Below, one piece after another: positions 13,001 through 28,000 of a stretch of 64,000 nt of DNA. The stretch is from Leptasterias polaris (taxonomy: Eukaryota > Echinodermata > Asteroidea > Forcipulatida > Asteriidae), in the NCBI GenBank assembly GCA_037783415.1, contig JAZGTN010000059.1:62001-126000 (forward strand). The letters are read 5' to 3'. A program made the translations under genes and the position numbers. Below the pieces are notes generated by a model. That model was not told where the DNA came from. It made no database searches and saw only the letters and a list, made by a program, of their open reading frames with translations. The first letter of the stretch is position 1; the number at the start of each line of letters is the position of its first letter.

Positions 13001-16000
13001 ATGACCGGGTATCGAACCCACACTCTGCTGCTGAAAACACCAGAGCTTAGGTCCGGTGACCTAGACCGCTCGGCCACGACACGCCACAAGTCCTGTAGTT
13101 TTGGGTTTTTTTTTACATAAAGTGCTGGCCCAATTTTATGGCTCTACTTACAGTAAGCAAAGAATCGGCGATTACAGAAGCAGGGAATTCCATGCTTTCA
13201 CAAGGAATCTTTGCTCGTGAGAATACAATACTATGTAATCTTTGCTTTAGCGCAGCAATTCAGTGCTGGCCTGGCTGATTTTTTCCCCTAGGCCCCCAAA
13301 ATGTGAAATCAGACTTGAGTAGGAATAATATGTCTGAGATAGCTAGCCACATGTACATGAGGAAGAGAAAAGAAAATGGCTGTGAACCCTTGGGAGGTTT
13401 AAGTTAAGTACACAGGTAAACAACGTTCATATTAATATATCTAGCTGATAATTAGATTTTAGGAAATGAGTGGACATTCAGTTCAAACAGCAATTTTGTG
13501 ACTAGATACAACATAAGTCATTAAGGATAAAACATTGAGATTCCCAAGTCAATAATCACCTCATCTGCATCTTGACGGAATTCCAGAAAGTCTTTAGACT
13601 GAATTAATTTGTGTTTGCGGAGGGCGCTGTTTTCTGTCACCTTGAGTCTACGAGTGATTACTTCCTCACATCTATCAGAAATACTGTTGAGCAGAAAAAC
13701 AAAAGCCTTCAATATTAAGATGGATTCACAAATATTGTGTAAAGATATCAGTGGTCAAGTTTTATTCAATTCAATTCAATAAACATTTATTTCGGTATTG
13801 CCCTCACATGATATAATACATCATTGTTTTTTTATAAATATTAACAGTGGCAGTTATAAACAGTAGCCAAAATTATTAACAAGTCAGAAGGGCAAAACTT
13901 AGGATTGGGTGAAGCCTTGGCTTTTGTACCCTAACCTATTGACAGACTAACAAAACAATAAGACTCACAAAGACATGGGACTATAAGGACAGACGAACAA
14001 ATGTAGGTGTATCAACAATATACCAAAAGTAAGCCATGAAATAATTATAATGAATATGCATTAAGTAGTAATTGTTTTAATTTTTTTGAAAATATAGGTA
14101 AACAAATGTTCACTGTATCTTATATTTCACTATCAAGAACCAACACAAATTAGTATTCAGTTTAATACAAGACATGATGAAAGAATGTAACAACTAATAT
14201 GATTTTGAGTTGAATAAAAACAAATTTACTAGAATGGGACTTGAACCAATGACCTCCAGATTAAAGTGCCAGCAATCCACCAACTGAGCTATCTAGCCCC
14301 AATGGTCTCCCTGTTTTGTAATTATCTTTGTTGGAGGATGCCAGTCAGAAGCCATTCAACCTGTAACTGCTGTGTAGCCAGAGATCACACCCAAGTATTT
14401 GATACAACCTGGGAAGCAGCAGCAGAGGGATCACCTTTAGCGGTTGCAACTTTTTATTTCAAATATAAAATAATAAACCACAAGGAACTGACTGGGTAAA
14501 TTTCAATCAATACAACTCACGTTTTCTTTGCGTAATGATTGTTATACAGAAGCTTAGCACTGATTTCCTTTAAGCCTTGCAGCCGTTCATCTTGTACAGC
14601 AAGAGTATTCTCGAATCCATCTTGCCTCTTGATCAAACCATATACAATCTGTAATGTACCCTGGGAAATACAAGAACTCATGAATCAACCAGGGCTGGAT
14701 AAACAACAAGAACTCATGAATCAACCAGGGCTGGATAAACAACAAGCTTCCTGCTACATTAACTTGTTAGAGACAATAGCAGCCACAAACGGCATGTACC
14801 AAAATATCATAGTGGCCATTAACTGGCCATGAGATTTAACCTCTACTCAACCAAAAATGTCAAAGTAAAGGTTATGTCCGGCAGGGGATGATGATCAACC
14901 ATTACATAGCGACTTTCCAACGACCTGATTGTGCTTGGAAACACAACCATTACAATTTAAGAGCCATTCAAATCTGTAAATTTCAATGAGAAAACTTCTT
15001 CAGGTGGGTTTCCAAGATGAGTTTCATTAACAAAACAAATTATTAATGGCTGGTAAAAAAAGTTGATTATTGGATGAAAATAATCCTACTTAGCCAACGA
15101 GAAAAGGGTTTTGAATTCTGAAACCAATGGGTTAAGAAAGAAAGAGAGCTAGAGTTTGACAACATAAAGAGACAATTTATTTCATTGCATTTTGGTTACT
15201 TCTGTTAGATGTAAAGATACACCTTTATGACAGTGCATTATGATCAAGTTTGATCCATGTCCAACTAGGTGGGTCTTTAAAAATAAATACTTACACCCAG
15301 GTCAGCAAACTCCAAGAAGGTTTCATGGCCACTAGTAGTTGCATCTATCTGATCAGCTTCTCTATTAAACAGCTATTCAAAAATAAATACAAAAATAAAT
15401 ACAGTATATTTTTAGCAATCACATCTATGAGTTACAGCAGTCAATTCATTTATTCATTTATTGATTTTATTTGGTTGTGAAGCCAGGGATTCTCAGAAAA
15501 GCAAACTATACTAGCCAAGAACCCAATGGGGAGAAGACATGGAAGGAAGTTTCAGTTTTAGATGCGAGAGGAAAACCCCAGAGAATTATTCTAGGGAAAA
15601 CCCACGCAATCAGGTAGGGACTGAAAACCCAATCAACATAGTGCCCTTGGAGGGATTGGAACCAGGGTCCTAGAGGTGGAAGGCAAGGAAACAGACAACT
15701 ATTTATTTATTTATTTTATTTATTTATTTATTAACCAAATCCAACAGCGATCAAGTCGCCAATAACAGGATGGTATAGAGTGAAGAGAAGACAATGAAGG
15801 AAGTTTCAGTTTTAGATGTGGGAGGAAAACCCCAGAGAATTATTCCAGGGAAAACCCACGCGATCAGGCAGGGACTGAAAACCCAATCCACATAGTGCCC
15901 CAGGTGGGATTCGAACCGGGGTCCCATAGGTGGAAGGCGAGGCAAGATACCACTACACCAACCTGACCGCCTGACCGCCTAACTATGACAACCTGTCCAA

Positions 16001-19000
16001 TTCATGACAAGATCAAATCAATCACCAGAAATAAGAAAGATAATAATTGTAAACTGAGTATTTTATGGAATGCTTGGTAAGAAATTTAGAAAGATGCATT
16101 CAAAACTACAATCATTTTCTGTCTATTCACATAAATTGGAAAACATGTATACATGGAATATTTCACTCTGGTTAAACTTTTACTCGAGCATGTAAATACA
16201 TGGTAAGTATAAATAATAGATTAGAACAACGGCAACAAAATAGGACATGCTATTTAGAGACAAATGCATAAAACCAACAAATTTGCAATAGACTGTGCAA
16301 GTCTCGCGCGTAATCGAACTTCCGGGACCATAGTGGTCCCAACCATATGGAGTTTTACGTGGGCGAGATTTTGTTTCGTCAATTATTTTAGTTTAACGTA
16401 GGTTATGACCTAGAAAAGTATACATGTTGTTGGGAATGTAATACTAAGTGATAAAAACATATGAAAGTAAAACCAATTCAACAATATAACGAAGAAAACC
16501 CAAGAATTAAACTTGACCTCAGCTTCCAGTTATTGCAAAAAATTAATTTTGTGCTCGCCTCCGATCATAAAACTTACGTAAACGCTTGTTTTGGATGCGC
16601 AATTATAATCGCCAGATGCTGTAATTGCAAAGCAAACCCTTTTCATTGCAGTCTATGGTTGTTGAGGCGTCAGCATCCTCTTTAAACTGCGATACGGGTC
16701 CATTTAAGACCCGTTTGACCTTCACGAATCCGCGGAAGGGGTTTCTAAAAAGTTAACATCAAATAGACATCCTTGTCCCAGAGTTTTAATTGTTTTTTCA
16801 ATAATAATATACACACTATTGTGATTGTTTTTTCAAAAGCTAAAACTTTTCATAAAATTGTAATGATTTATTTTTGTTCTTCAGATTTTGTCATGAGATA
16901 TAATTTAAAACAAAGATTTAATTTCAGAAATAAACATGTTCTTCGTTTGACGTGTTTTCTCGTTCGGATACGCGCGAGACTTGCAGTCTATACAGTAAAC
17001 ATTTCTGTCACACCTGTAATTAATATGAGAATTATTTCACAACGCAATAAAGGTCCAACCAGCATTTGATTAAAGTGTTCATTGTTGTTTTAGTTATAAT
17101 AGATTTGTGATTTGACTTACCGCAAGATCCAAAGCATCTCGTAGTTGTTGATTCCTTTTGTCCCAGCCTGCTTGTATCTCAAGCTGTGCTTTTGTCATAG
17201 TCTTGAGTTTATGTTTGATGGTCAGAGAGTCTGGCAGTGCCTTCAGTAACTGTTTACCAAGCTTCTCTAAACTATCAAATCTATATAAACACGATGTGAA
17301 TGTAAGAATTAACACTGTAAAATGCAGAATTTTGACAATCGGTGAAAATTGCAGAACACACTTTTCACTTAATACATAATACAAATAACAATATGCAGCT
17401 CTAATATAGCGCTTATTCACACCGAAGGGCATCTTACAGCACTCATTATTGTAACAACACAGCTATGTATAAAATTATGAGACCTTTTCACAGAGCACTG
17501 TGTCAGAGTTTACAAGGTGATGCATTGCAATCTGCTGCCAACAGTGCAAGAAACATGGGAGTGAAAAATTCTCTAAAAGGCACGTGTACTGTACATGGTT
17601 CTTTTATATGTGTTCACATGGGACCATCCTCTTAATGTTCTTCTAAGAGATGAAGCAATTATGGAGCTTGCTCAAGGACACAAGGGTCATGACTGGGAGC
17701 CGCACCCATATTCAGTCGACACCAGAACTGGAGTCCAGTGCACTAGACCACCCAGCCATGATACAAACATGATTGTTGGACTGATAGCACAGATACTAAC
17801 ATCTCATCATGGCTTCTAATATCCTCCAGTAAATCTTGATGTTGTTTCAGAAGATTCTCAGAACTAATGACATCTCTTGCTAGCTCTGTATCAAGCAACA
17901 TGCCTCGAACCTCATTACACCATATGGTCTGTTGTAGAATAGAAATGGAAATAAATCAATACAAATCATGGCATAATAATTCCATTTAAATGGATCTAGA
18001 AAACTGGGAAAAAAGCATGCTAAAGATAAACAATTTTAGTTTAAAAACTACAAATTTCAATGTGAACAATGGGATCTACACAGGTAACTATGAAGTCTGG
18101 GCCCAGTTTCATACAGCTGCTTAAGCACAAAACTATGCTTACCAGAATAAGGTTACCAGCCAAAATAACATGTCACATGTGGAATCTGTAACTGGTATCC
18201 TGCCTATTTTTGCTTAGCAGAAATTGTTTAAGCAGGATTTTCTGCTTTAACAGCTCCATGAAATTGAGCCCAGCTTTATGTAAGAAACAAAACCTTCAAT
18301 TCAAATGGATTCATCACAATTATTGCCATACTCATATCAAAATACAAAGTCAGTTAAGTACAAAAGGACAAAGGGACAAAAGGACGTGCAGACAATAATT
18401 TGTAAATAAATTAAAATATCTAAATAACCACAGAGCAAAGCCTTAGCTTCCAGTCAGAGCCAGGGCCATCATTAATGAAGGAACTAATGACTGAGTATAT
18501 CTGAAAACAAAAATGCTTTCGGCAAAAGCTTCACCAGTCGATTACTGAACAGTTCTTACACGCATGATTTAAATAAAATAGAAAATTACCGTCAGAGGAT
18601 CACTATATAAAAAATTTACTCTTACTGTGTCTGAAGAAACTTACCAATTCCTTGGTATCATGATGAAATCTACTAATATCTCGACTCTGTTCTAACTGCG
18701 CTCGTCTCTCTGCTGCTTTAGCCTCTAATGTATCCCATAATTCCCTGATCTCGTTCTGTCTTTGGTCAATATGATCACCTTCATTTGGATATGAGGCTTT
18801 CACCCTGTAAGTAGTTGAGCATAGAGTAGATGTTTGTTAAAATAACAGTGTTGTTAGGAAACACACATGCGCATATAGATCCATTGCACACACAACAAAA
18901 AGCCATCCTGTATATTATAAAAGAGAGATACATGAAAGTGTTTGAAACTTCATTCATACCCCAGTACTACAACCCCTTAATATTTTCATTTCATTTCATT

Positions 19001-22000
19001 TCGGTTTTATTAAAAATACCAAACAACAAGTCCGGAGACTAAAAATATTTAGTTTACAAAGAGTGACATCAAAAATAAGTTAAGTTAGAGATAAAACATT
19101 AGGATTAAAAAATATATAAAAATAAATATTACAATAAAAGACTGGGGACAAGAACTAAAAATTGAAAAATTTAAAAATTATGCACAATTAGTGGGGGCTG
19201 CATTTAAAAGGCTAATCATATAAGGAATGGATGACTGCTTATATCTAGAAGTTCTGATTTTGGGAATATGTAGTTGTTGAGAATTTCTGAGGTTACGACC
19301 TGATACTGTTTGTCTAGTTTGTGGAAATAAGTGGCGGTGTTTATCAGATGAAAGGCAGGATTTGGCAAATTGTGAGACTAATTGATTACGTCGGTATGAG
19401 AGAAGTTTGACATTAAGAAGATTAAGCAAATCATTGTATGGCAATTTATTGGGATAAGCAATGATACGTAAAGCCCTTTTCTGGATGCGCTCGATATTTT
19501 GAGCCTGTGAACAAGTTAAGCCAGACGACCATACAGGCGCTCCAAATTCAAGCAAAGGACGAATGTACATCTTGTAAATAGAAACGAGATCATCAGTTTT
19601 AACACCATTTTTCCTAAGTTTACTCATGATGTACAAACGTCGAGAGGCACTACTCACAAGGTGTTTAACCTGTTGGCCCCACTTTAGGTCACTTTGAATA
19701 ATTACCCCTAGTAATTTAATGGATGGGACAACATCTAGTTCGATATCGTTAATCTTTAATTTAATGGCAGGTGGTGGATTGCGAAGGAAAGAAATATGGA
19801 GTAGAATTAGCATCTTAAACAGCAGGGTCAACTACATTATAGTCAAATGCTGCTTTCCAGTGAGGGCATTGCACAATCATAAGATATGACAACATTTATC
19901 AACAGATGATAATGATGACAACTTCTTCTCTTGAGTGAAAGGAATAGCAACAAAAACAATACAGCCTCATATATATGCATCTTTAATAAGCCATTTGCGA
20001 GTTACATTTGAATAATGTCTGGTACAATGACTTGTTTAGTCACAATTAGTTACCGCTTAAATTTGAATTCCTCAGACTATCGAGACAGTTGCTATGTCAC
20101 ATGATTAGGGGCAAGCTTTTGCTTAGTTACGTAAGAGACGGTGAACACCCATACACAATTCTGAATGGATGTGTATGACACAATGGTACCAGGGTTTGCT
20201 CATCTGGAGGTTGCTATACAAAAGCTTGCCCCGAACCATGTGACATAGCAACTGTCTCGATAGTCTGAGGAATTCAAATTTAAGCGGTAACTTGTGACTA
20301 AACAAGTCATTGTACCAGACATTCAAATGTAACTCGCAAATGGCTTATTCTTTGACATGAACTAAACTTGAAGGAGTCAACTTACGCTTTTGCCAGCAGC
20401 CCCAGTTTCCTGAGTTTCTCCTGAACTGGAGCTAATTCTCTTTGTAGGTTTTCATGTTTACGTTGGAGGTCAAGCACAGATTGTGTGTCTTTACCTGGAT
20501 CATATGAAGACAGTGCATGGAACTTATCCATAATCCATTCCTTGCATTCCCCCCATGAATGGTTGTACAATTCAATGCTAAACAAAGACAAAATAGTTCA
20601 AATGAAATGTCATTATTCAAGATTACAGTTGCATGATGATACTATAAACCCCCTCAGAATGACTATTGTAAATCATGTTTCTATACTTCCAGTAAATTAA
20701 CTTGAATCCTCTATATCATGTCTTACAGACATTTTTCATCTGCTAAGATAACTTGATTGATTAAACCATTAAATAGGGGCTTCAAGGGCAAATTAAGTTT
20801 TGTCATGCAGTTATTTTCCAAAAGATAGACTCATGAAAGTGGGGGAAAGTTACAAGTCTCTAACCTCACGATGTAAACGGTCACTTTTTAAATACTCTTT
20901 CTGAGCGAAATTTGAAACGTGAAGTGATCAAAAACAAATAGGTCTGTTCATTCCAAAGAAGATACTCTGCGCCAGTCAAAAGGTCAAATTCAATGCGATT
21001 TTGATTGAATGTCTTCAAAATTCAGGGATGAACTAACATTTTTCAATACAAAAATGTACGGTCCATATTTTAAATGTGACGCCATCGAATATTTTTGATT
21101 TTGACAAAATTTGCACTTGAAGGGTATCAAACATAGTGGCATTTTACACCATTTTAAAGTGAGGTTAGAGACTTGTATTTTGTTTTGTTTTATAGGAGTC
21201 TATATATTGGTAAATGAGTGGATCATAAAACTGAATAATACATTGGAGCCCCTCTTTAAATTCTTAAAGAACCATCCAATGAAATTTAGTCTCACCTTGT
21301 TGCTATCTAGACAAGGAAGATTCATGCTCCCAATGTGATACTAGTTTGTTTCATAACTCATCCTACAAGTAGTTCCTCATTCATTACATCTTAACAATAC
21401 TATTTCTCCTCTTACATTAGTGGTTTCTTTCCGTTCCTTTTACCAGGTTCATCATCTTGTCTTACCTTGATGCTCCTTCCAGCAACTTCTCCTTTTCCTC
21501 TTTAAGTTTCATCAGTCTCTCCCATTGGTCGTTGATCTCTTTTTGTCTTTTTCTGACATCGGCTTGCTTGCTGTGTCCAGTGCGTACAAATTCATCAGCC
21601 ATCTTATTGATACGGTCAACACGTCCTTGATTTGCAACTAGGTCAGTTAAGAGATTCTCAAACTTCCGTCTTGAAGCCTCTACACGCTCTGACAAAGTCT
21701 CCCTTTTCTTGAGAATTTTCTCCTGTGAAGTCAATAGACCGATCCATTAAGCCCCACCTCCTTACGAGTTGACCAATCACAGCCGCGAAACCCGATCACC
21801 ATTAGTGCAAAGATCACCAAACGGCTCAAATGGTGATCAGATTTCGCGGTTGTGATTGGTCAATGAGAAATGGGCGGGGCTTAATGGATCGGTGTATTAA
21901 ATCAATTATGTCAAGTCTCAGTGTAAATAAGTGTCAAGGCACGAACAATGTGATTCACACACTAGATATAAAAAGTGCAATGTGTAAACTTTGATCACAA

Positions 22001-25000
22001 ACAATGCTCACAGATTCCTTGAGTGATGGTTATACATATTAATAACACTGGTGGACTTGTACATGTAATACATTAGTAAATACTTTCAACAAAAAGAATA
22101 TTTGGCGACTACATTTAAAATCTCAATGACAAATCTTGTGTAAAAACACATCTTCATTAAAATGAAGGGGCTTATTTTAGCAAGAGGGTGGGTGGGTTGG
22201 GACAAACAAACACTGCAATTCCAAAGCACCAAACATATATTTCCCACTATTATTACATCACGGTCCACTGAGATCCATAAAATCTCTCATACTAACATTA
22301 AGAATTCTATTGTTGCAGTCTAACCAAACTTTGGACCTCAAAGAGTTAATGCAGAGCGAACAACTGTTTTTCTTGTTCTTTTTTTATCAGATGTTCAACA
22401 TGGCTTTAATGTTTTGAGACTTATAATTCTGTAATGTATACAAACTGTAATAACATCATGTCACATGCTGTCATATGATCAAGCCTTGAGCCTTCCGACA
22501 ATGGAATAGTCACTTTCTGTGTATAACAACAGGGAAATACTCCAAAGAGAAGCTTCGAGGTCAAATTCAGTTTTTTTCGATCCACTTATTTTCCATTATG
22601 AAAATTGGGAAACAATACAAGTCTCTTGCCTCTCGTTCTAAATGGTGTGAAATGCCACTGTGTTTAATACCCTACCAGTTCAATTTTTTTCAAAATCCCA
22701 GAAAGTTCTTTGTCACATTTCAAATATATGGTCTGTACATTTTTGTACAAAGAATTTTCAGTTCTTTCCTGAATTTTGATGATATTCAATCAAAACAACA
22801 TTGAATATGACCTTTTGAATGGTGTACAGACCCATTTGTTTTGATGTCTGATGACGCCATGTTTTAAATATCACTCGGAAACAGTATCGAATACAATGAT
22901 ATTTTACACCATTGGAACTATCATAAGAACTCTCTTTGACCTTGGAGCTCCTCTTTAAGGCTTTCAAAGCAGACTTGATGTATCTCAATAAAGGGTGAAG
23001 TTGATCAAACTGTGCATTACAAGGAAGAGACATGACACCTACCATAATACTGGTTTGAAAGGGGAATGCTTTGGGCTTAGGGTAAAGGCAAACCAAAAAT
23101 ACATCAGAAGCATTTCACCAAGAATAGTCTTGCTTATAAGATCAACTTTGTATGACAATGTATGATGCTTAATTCATTAAGCCTGTTCACAGACAGTATG
23201 TAATTTAATATAAATTGACGACTAGGTAAGCCAAATGGCTTCTGACTGGCACCACCCCGAACAAAAACATTGACAAAAAGAGATAGCTTAGTAGGTGGAG
23301 CACCAGCACTGGAGGTACCAGGTTCAAATCCTGCTCTAGTCGAATTTTTCTTTTCCATCCGAAATTGTTTTGAGTTAATGTATCAGTTTTCTGGAAACTA
23401 TACGACCAATGTGTAAGCTTGTTTTAACCACGGTAAAATCTTTGCAAAAACGGATTTGAAAATAAATAAGAAGCAGATTGCACCCAGGTAGACTAACAAG
23501 CTACAGGGGAAAGGAATATAAATAAGTGTTATATGGTCAGTGTTACCTTTATTATCAGAACCAATTTGCCTGGATACTACTCAAGAAAGAAGAGGTGTTT
23601 GCAAAAATTAATATTCATCTATCCATACACAACTCATATGATACAAATATTGGAAAACATTACTGCAAGATAAGATAATCTACTTGAAGATGTTGGTCCA
23701 TTTATAAGTTTTGGGTTTTTGTGTTTTTTAAGGGGGTGGGCAATAGACTGTGCAAGTCTTGCACGTATTCGAACATTGGGACCAGTTTATTTCCTCCACG
23801 CGCTAAAGCAGTAAACGTGAGACCAAAGTGAGACCAAAATGTTTGAATACGTGCAAGAGAAAGAAAATGTGCACCAAAGGATTAATTATTTCAAGAGAAA
23901 TTTCCAATCATAGTGCTCATTGTTATACAGTATATCTGCAAAGGAATTCCAGCATTGTATGTTTTTATTTGGACCAATCTTTACCAATATTGGCAGTCAT
24001 TTGGTGTCCTATTCATGTTAATCAGTAACCTTAGATAGATGAACACTAAACTCACCTTCTCTTTTATCCAGACTTCAAACTCATCACATTCTCTGTAAAA
24101 TGAAAACAACTTGATGGCATCTTCAAGATATCGTCTGCGAGCTAGGGCCAATTTCTGAAGACGTTTGTATGTACCATCAATACCTTGCTGTCTTAACTCA
24201 ATGTTCTCCTTATCAAAGTGATTACTTCGTCTTACTGGAAAAGAGAAACACTTCCTACTTTAGGATAGTGACTTCAGACTGAATACACTAGCACTCATCA
24301 AAGTCAATAGCACATAGAAAAGTACAGTTTACCTATTGAGATATTTCCTTTATTTAAACCTAAATATAATAAGTTTTAGAGATGCAACCTGTAAGATACA
24401 AATATTACAATAACCATAAACAAGATAAAAGTGGGAAAATAAAACAACTATGTATGATTAAAAGTATCAACATTCAATTTAAGGTTAATTATAATGAATA
24501 GTGAATGTCACACAAAAAACACAAAAGAAAATTCCAACTACCCGATGAAAATACAGCATTAGCCTATACATTTATAGCCAACATGTAGGAAAAAAAGTGA
24601 AGCATAGTGCTTATTGCTTGCCAAGCTGGAGTACTTACACTTATACATCACACACACGTTACTAGAACTGCACAAGCATGGCACAGTATAGACGATGTGA
24701 CCTCTGACGTCATTTGAAAATCATAACATGATGCGCGCGCATGCTGCTGGGCAAAACCTTTGTGTACTTGACAGCCAGCTAGAAAGTACACGCAATATTA
24801 CCATGACTACGCGTCTTTTTGCCCGGCGGAACATGACTTGGACAACAGACTTGTCAACAGAGGGCGGTTTGAATGTAAACAGAGGTCACAACTGTTAATA
24901 ACCCCAGAAACAATAAATGATAAAACTGAACTCACAACTTGAGCTTCTTGACAGTGACGCTCCTTTTCCCTTCACTCTCTTAGTCCGCACCTTCTCTTGT

Positions 25001-28000
25001 CTTGTCTTTGTCTTCTTCACTTTTACCTTCTCTGGTACCTTGACTCGTCTCTGTACTTTCTTCTTTACAATCTTTGGTTGGGTCTCCTTAACATAATTGG
25101 CAGGGACAAATCCTTCTTCACCTGATGCTTTACGGATGCTCCACCAATCAGCGTTGGTTTTCTCAATCAAGATCATGATCTGAAGAGAACAAAACAAGTC
25201 TTCATCTCAAACGGAATATACACAAAAAACAATAACTGTGCAATATGATTAATGACACTTCATATCAATGATTTACTGCAAAGAACAAGGCTTACAATAA
25301 CATGACAAATTACATCTACAATAACAAGATCAAGTACATACTAATATCAATATCTATCTGTATCAATTGGAAAGACATACGAGTTATAGGAAATGGCAGC
25401 AGACCGCCGCCCTCTAGAGGGACACTGGCTTGATAATGTACATAGGCATTCATTGAACATCTCTGTGCTCATACCATTTTGAAAAAGGGGTACATCTATC
25501 CCAGTGAGAACTGTTATACAACTACATGTACACCCCTATTAAAAAATGGTTCATCCAGAACACAACAGTCATCTATACCTGGGTGAGAGGAACAGGTAAA
25601 AGAAGCAAGAAAAGTCATTAAGGAACTCGACTATACACCAGTGTTGGGAAGAAACCTATAATATAAACTGTGTAAAGTCTCACATGTATTCAAACTTTCA
25701 AGACCAAGTTGGTCCCAACCTTATGGAGTTTTACATGTGCATGATTCTGTTTCTTCAAATACTTTAGTTTAACATAGTTTATGGCTATACATAATTATTT
25801 TATATTGTTGGGAAAGTAAAATTTGGCAATAAAGTACATGAAAGTAAAATATATTCAACAAATCAAATTTCCAGTTACTTGTAAACAATTCAGAATCTTG
25901 CCCAATTGACGTTTACGTTATCATTAAACCCATGTAATGGTCGTGTAATTGGCAAATGGAGTTTCTACAAAATAAACCTCTTCCCAGGTTTTACTTTTGT
26001 TTCAATGTTAATTTTCTTTATATCAAAACGAAAATTGTACTTATAACAAGCTGCTATGGGTACAGAAAATATAGTTTTCGTTGAGTTGTTTTCTTGTGTC
26101 TTTGATATGTGCTAGACTTGCACAGTCTACTGAAGAGCATCTGAATGTTACATAAGAAAATAAAGAAAGTGACCAACCTCTCCTTTAGCTACAGTCAGTC
26201 CTTGACCAGAGTAAGCATAACCAGCCTTCACCTGCGGATATTTCCTTTCCTCTATCATTTCCTTTACAACCTCTTTCTCAATAACTTCTTCTTCTTCTAC
26301 TTCATAAGGAACATCTACAAGCTCTGTAGTATACTCATCTTCTTCCCTCGGGGAAGGTTCTGGTTCAGCAGAACTCAACGCTGACAACTGAAGTTAGATA
26401 CAAAAATGTTAAAATGTTTGCAGAGACAAACTGCACAGATTAAGTCATGCCACTTGTCAACAGTTTACAAAAATAATCTGGTTGATACTGTTTACATATT
26501 TTTTGTTTGAGAGTTGTACACCATTTTCCAAATTCTAACTTTAAAACAATGTATTTATTGTTGAATGAGCAAGGGGTGGACTTCAGGGAGCCCGAGTGCT
26601 CAGCACCCCCCCCCCAACAAAAAATAATATGTGATTTCAAAACACACCGATGAATGGTTTGATACATCAAAAGCTAGCGCTTCCCTCCCCCTCCCCCATT
26701 TGAACGTTTTGAGAGGAATGTTATTCTCAATGACTGAATGATTTTACCTGATTGGACTTATTGGCATCAATCATCTCCTTGGATTTTTGACAGAGTTTGA
26801 GAATATCGTCTTCATATGCATGAATACTCTCCATCATGATAAGATGTTTCTGTAGGAGCATCTTAGCAGTCTCAGGGTCTTTCCCATAGTCATCACTACA
26901 CACTAGAGGCATCTTCTCTCTCATCCAAGACTCTGCTTCATTTGCATCAATGTAATACTGTATAGAAAACAAGCCATACATCATATGCATTATAAAGGGA
27001 CACATGAATGTTATTATAAGCCAAATGATTGTCAAATCTTGCAGGAAAACATCCACTCATGTCTTGGGTTGGATCCAGTCATTGACTTTACTGGTTTGAG
27101 TTTCCAACTAAATACTCTGTAGGTGCCCCTAAAGAAAAATAGTTCTCTTGATGCCTCCTCCCCAAACAAACAAGATGGGAAACATCCACTGGTGTCTTGG
27201 GCTGGATTCAGCCATTGACTTTACTGGTTTGAGTCGCTAACTAATTACTTTGTAGGTGCCCCCAAAGACTGTTCTCCATTCTGGTGCCTCCTCCCCAAAC
27301 AAACAAGATGAACTTTCTTTACTTTGTTGACTTGTTTTTCTTTCAATATTACACAGGTCGGTTGTTTTTGTATGGGTTTGTTCAAGTTAGGCAAGTCAAG
27401 AACCAAGGCTTGAGTTTGACAATACAAGAATGAATCCCAGTAGTACTCATTTCCTACAATCACAGGGCAGTAGATGAAGAGTACTCATTTCCTACAATCA
27501 CAGGGCAGTAGATGAAGAGTACTCATTTCCTACAATCACAGGGCAGTAGATGAAGAGTACTCATTTCCTACAATCACAGGGCAGTAGATGAAGAATGTGT
27601 GATAGGACTAAGATAAGTTACCTGATGTGACTGAGAAGCTTCTTCAAGACGATATCTACGAGCCTCGGCAAACTCATTCAATCTTGACCATTTCTCTTGC
27701 AGCTCATCAATTTGCGCTAAGATGATGTTGTTGCTACGGTGACCAGCTCGTGCTAGCTCCTCCCCTGTCTGCATCACTCCTTCAATAGTTTGCTGCCTGG
27801 AACCTATTTCAAGCTCTAAAGCCTGTAGCAAAAACAAGTCTCATAATAAATGCTGCATGTACCAGATTGTCATTTTACACAGACATGTGGGAGTGCACCG
27901 TTTGGTTTGGGTGTTTATAGATAGATTTACCCAAACCTTAGTGTCATAGTATCGTATCCACCATATTTCCAAATGGTTTATGAAGTACCTTCTCTATCAA

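Noticed and set aside
14215..14300. Possible genuine tRNA gene on the minus strand
   Set aside because: A and B boxes are present but the acceptor stem does not pair and a SINE body is attached; the same holds at 2.4, 7.2, 15.9, 23.3 and 62.4 kb.
24690..24740. CRE-like TGACGTCA site as a spectrin enhancer
   Set aside because: It is part of the terminal repeat of an M5 element rather than an isolated regulatory site.
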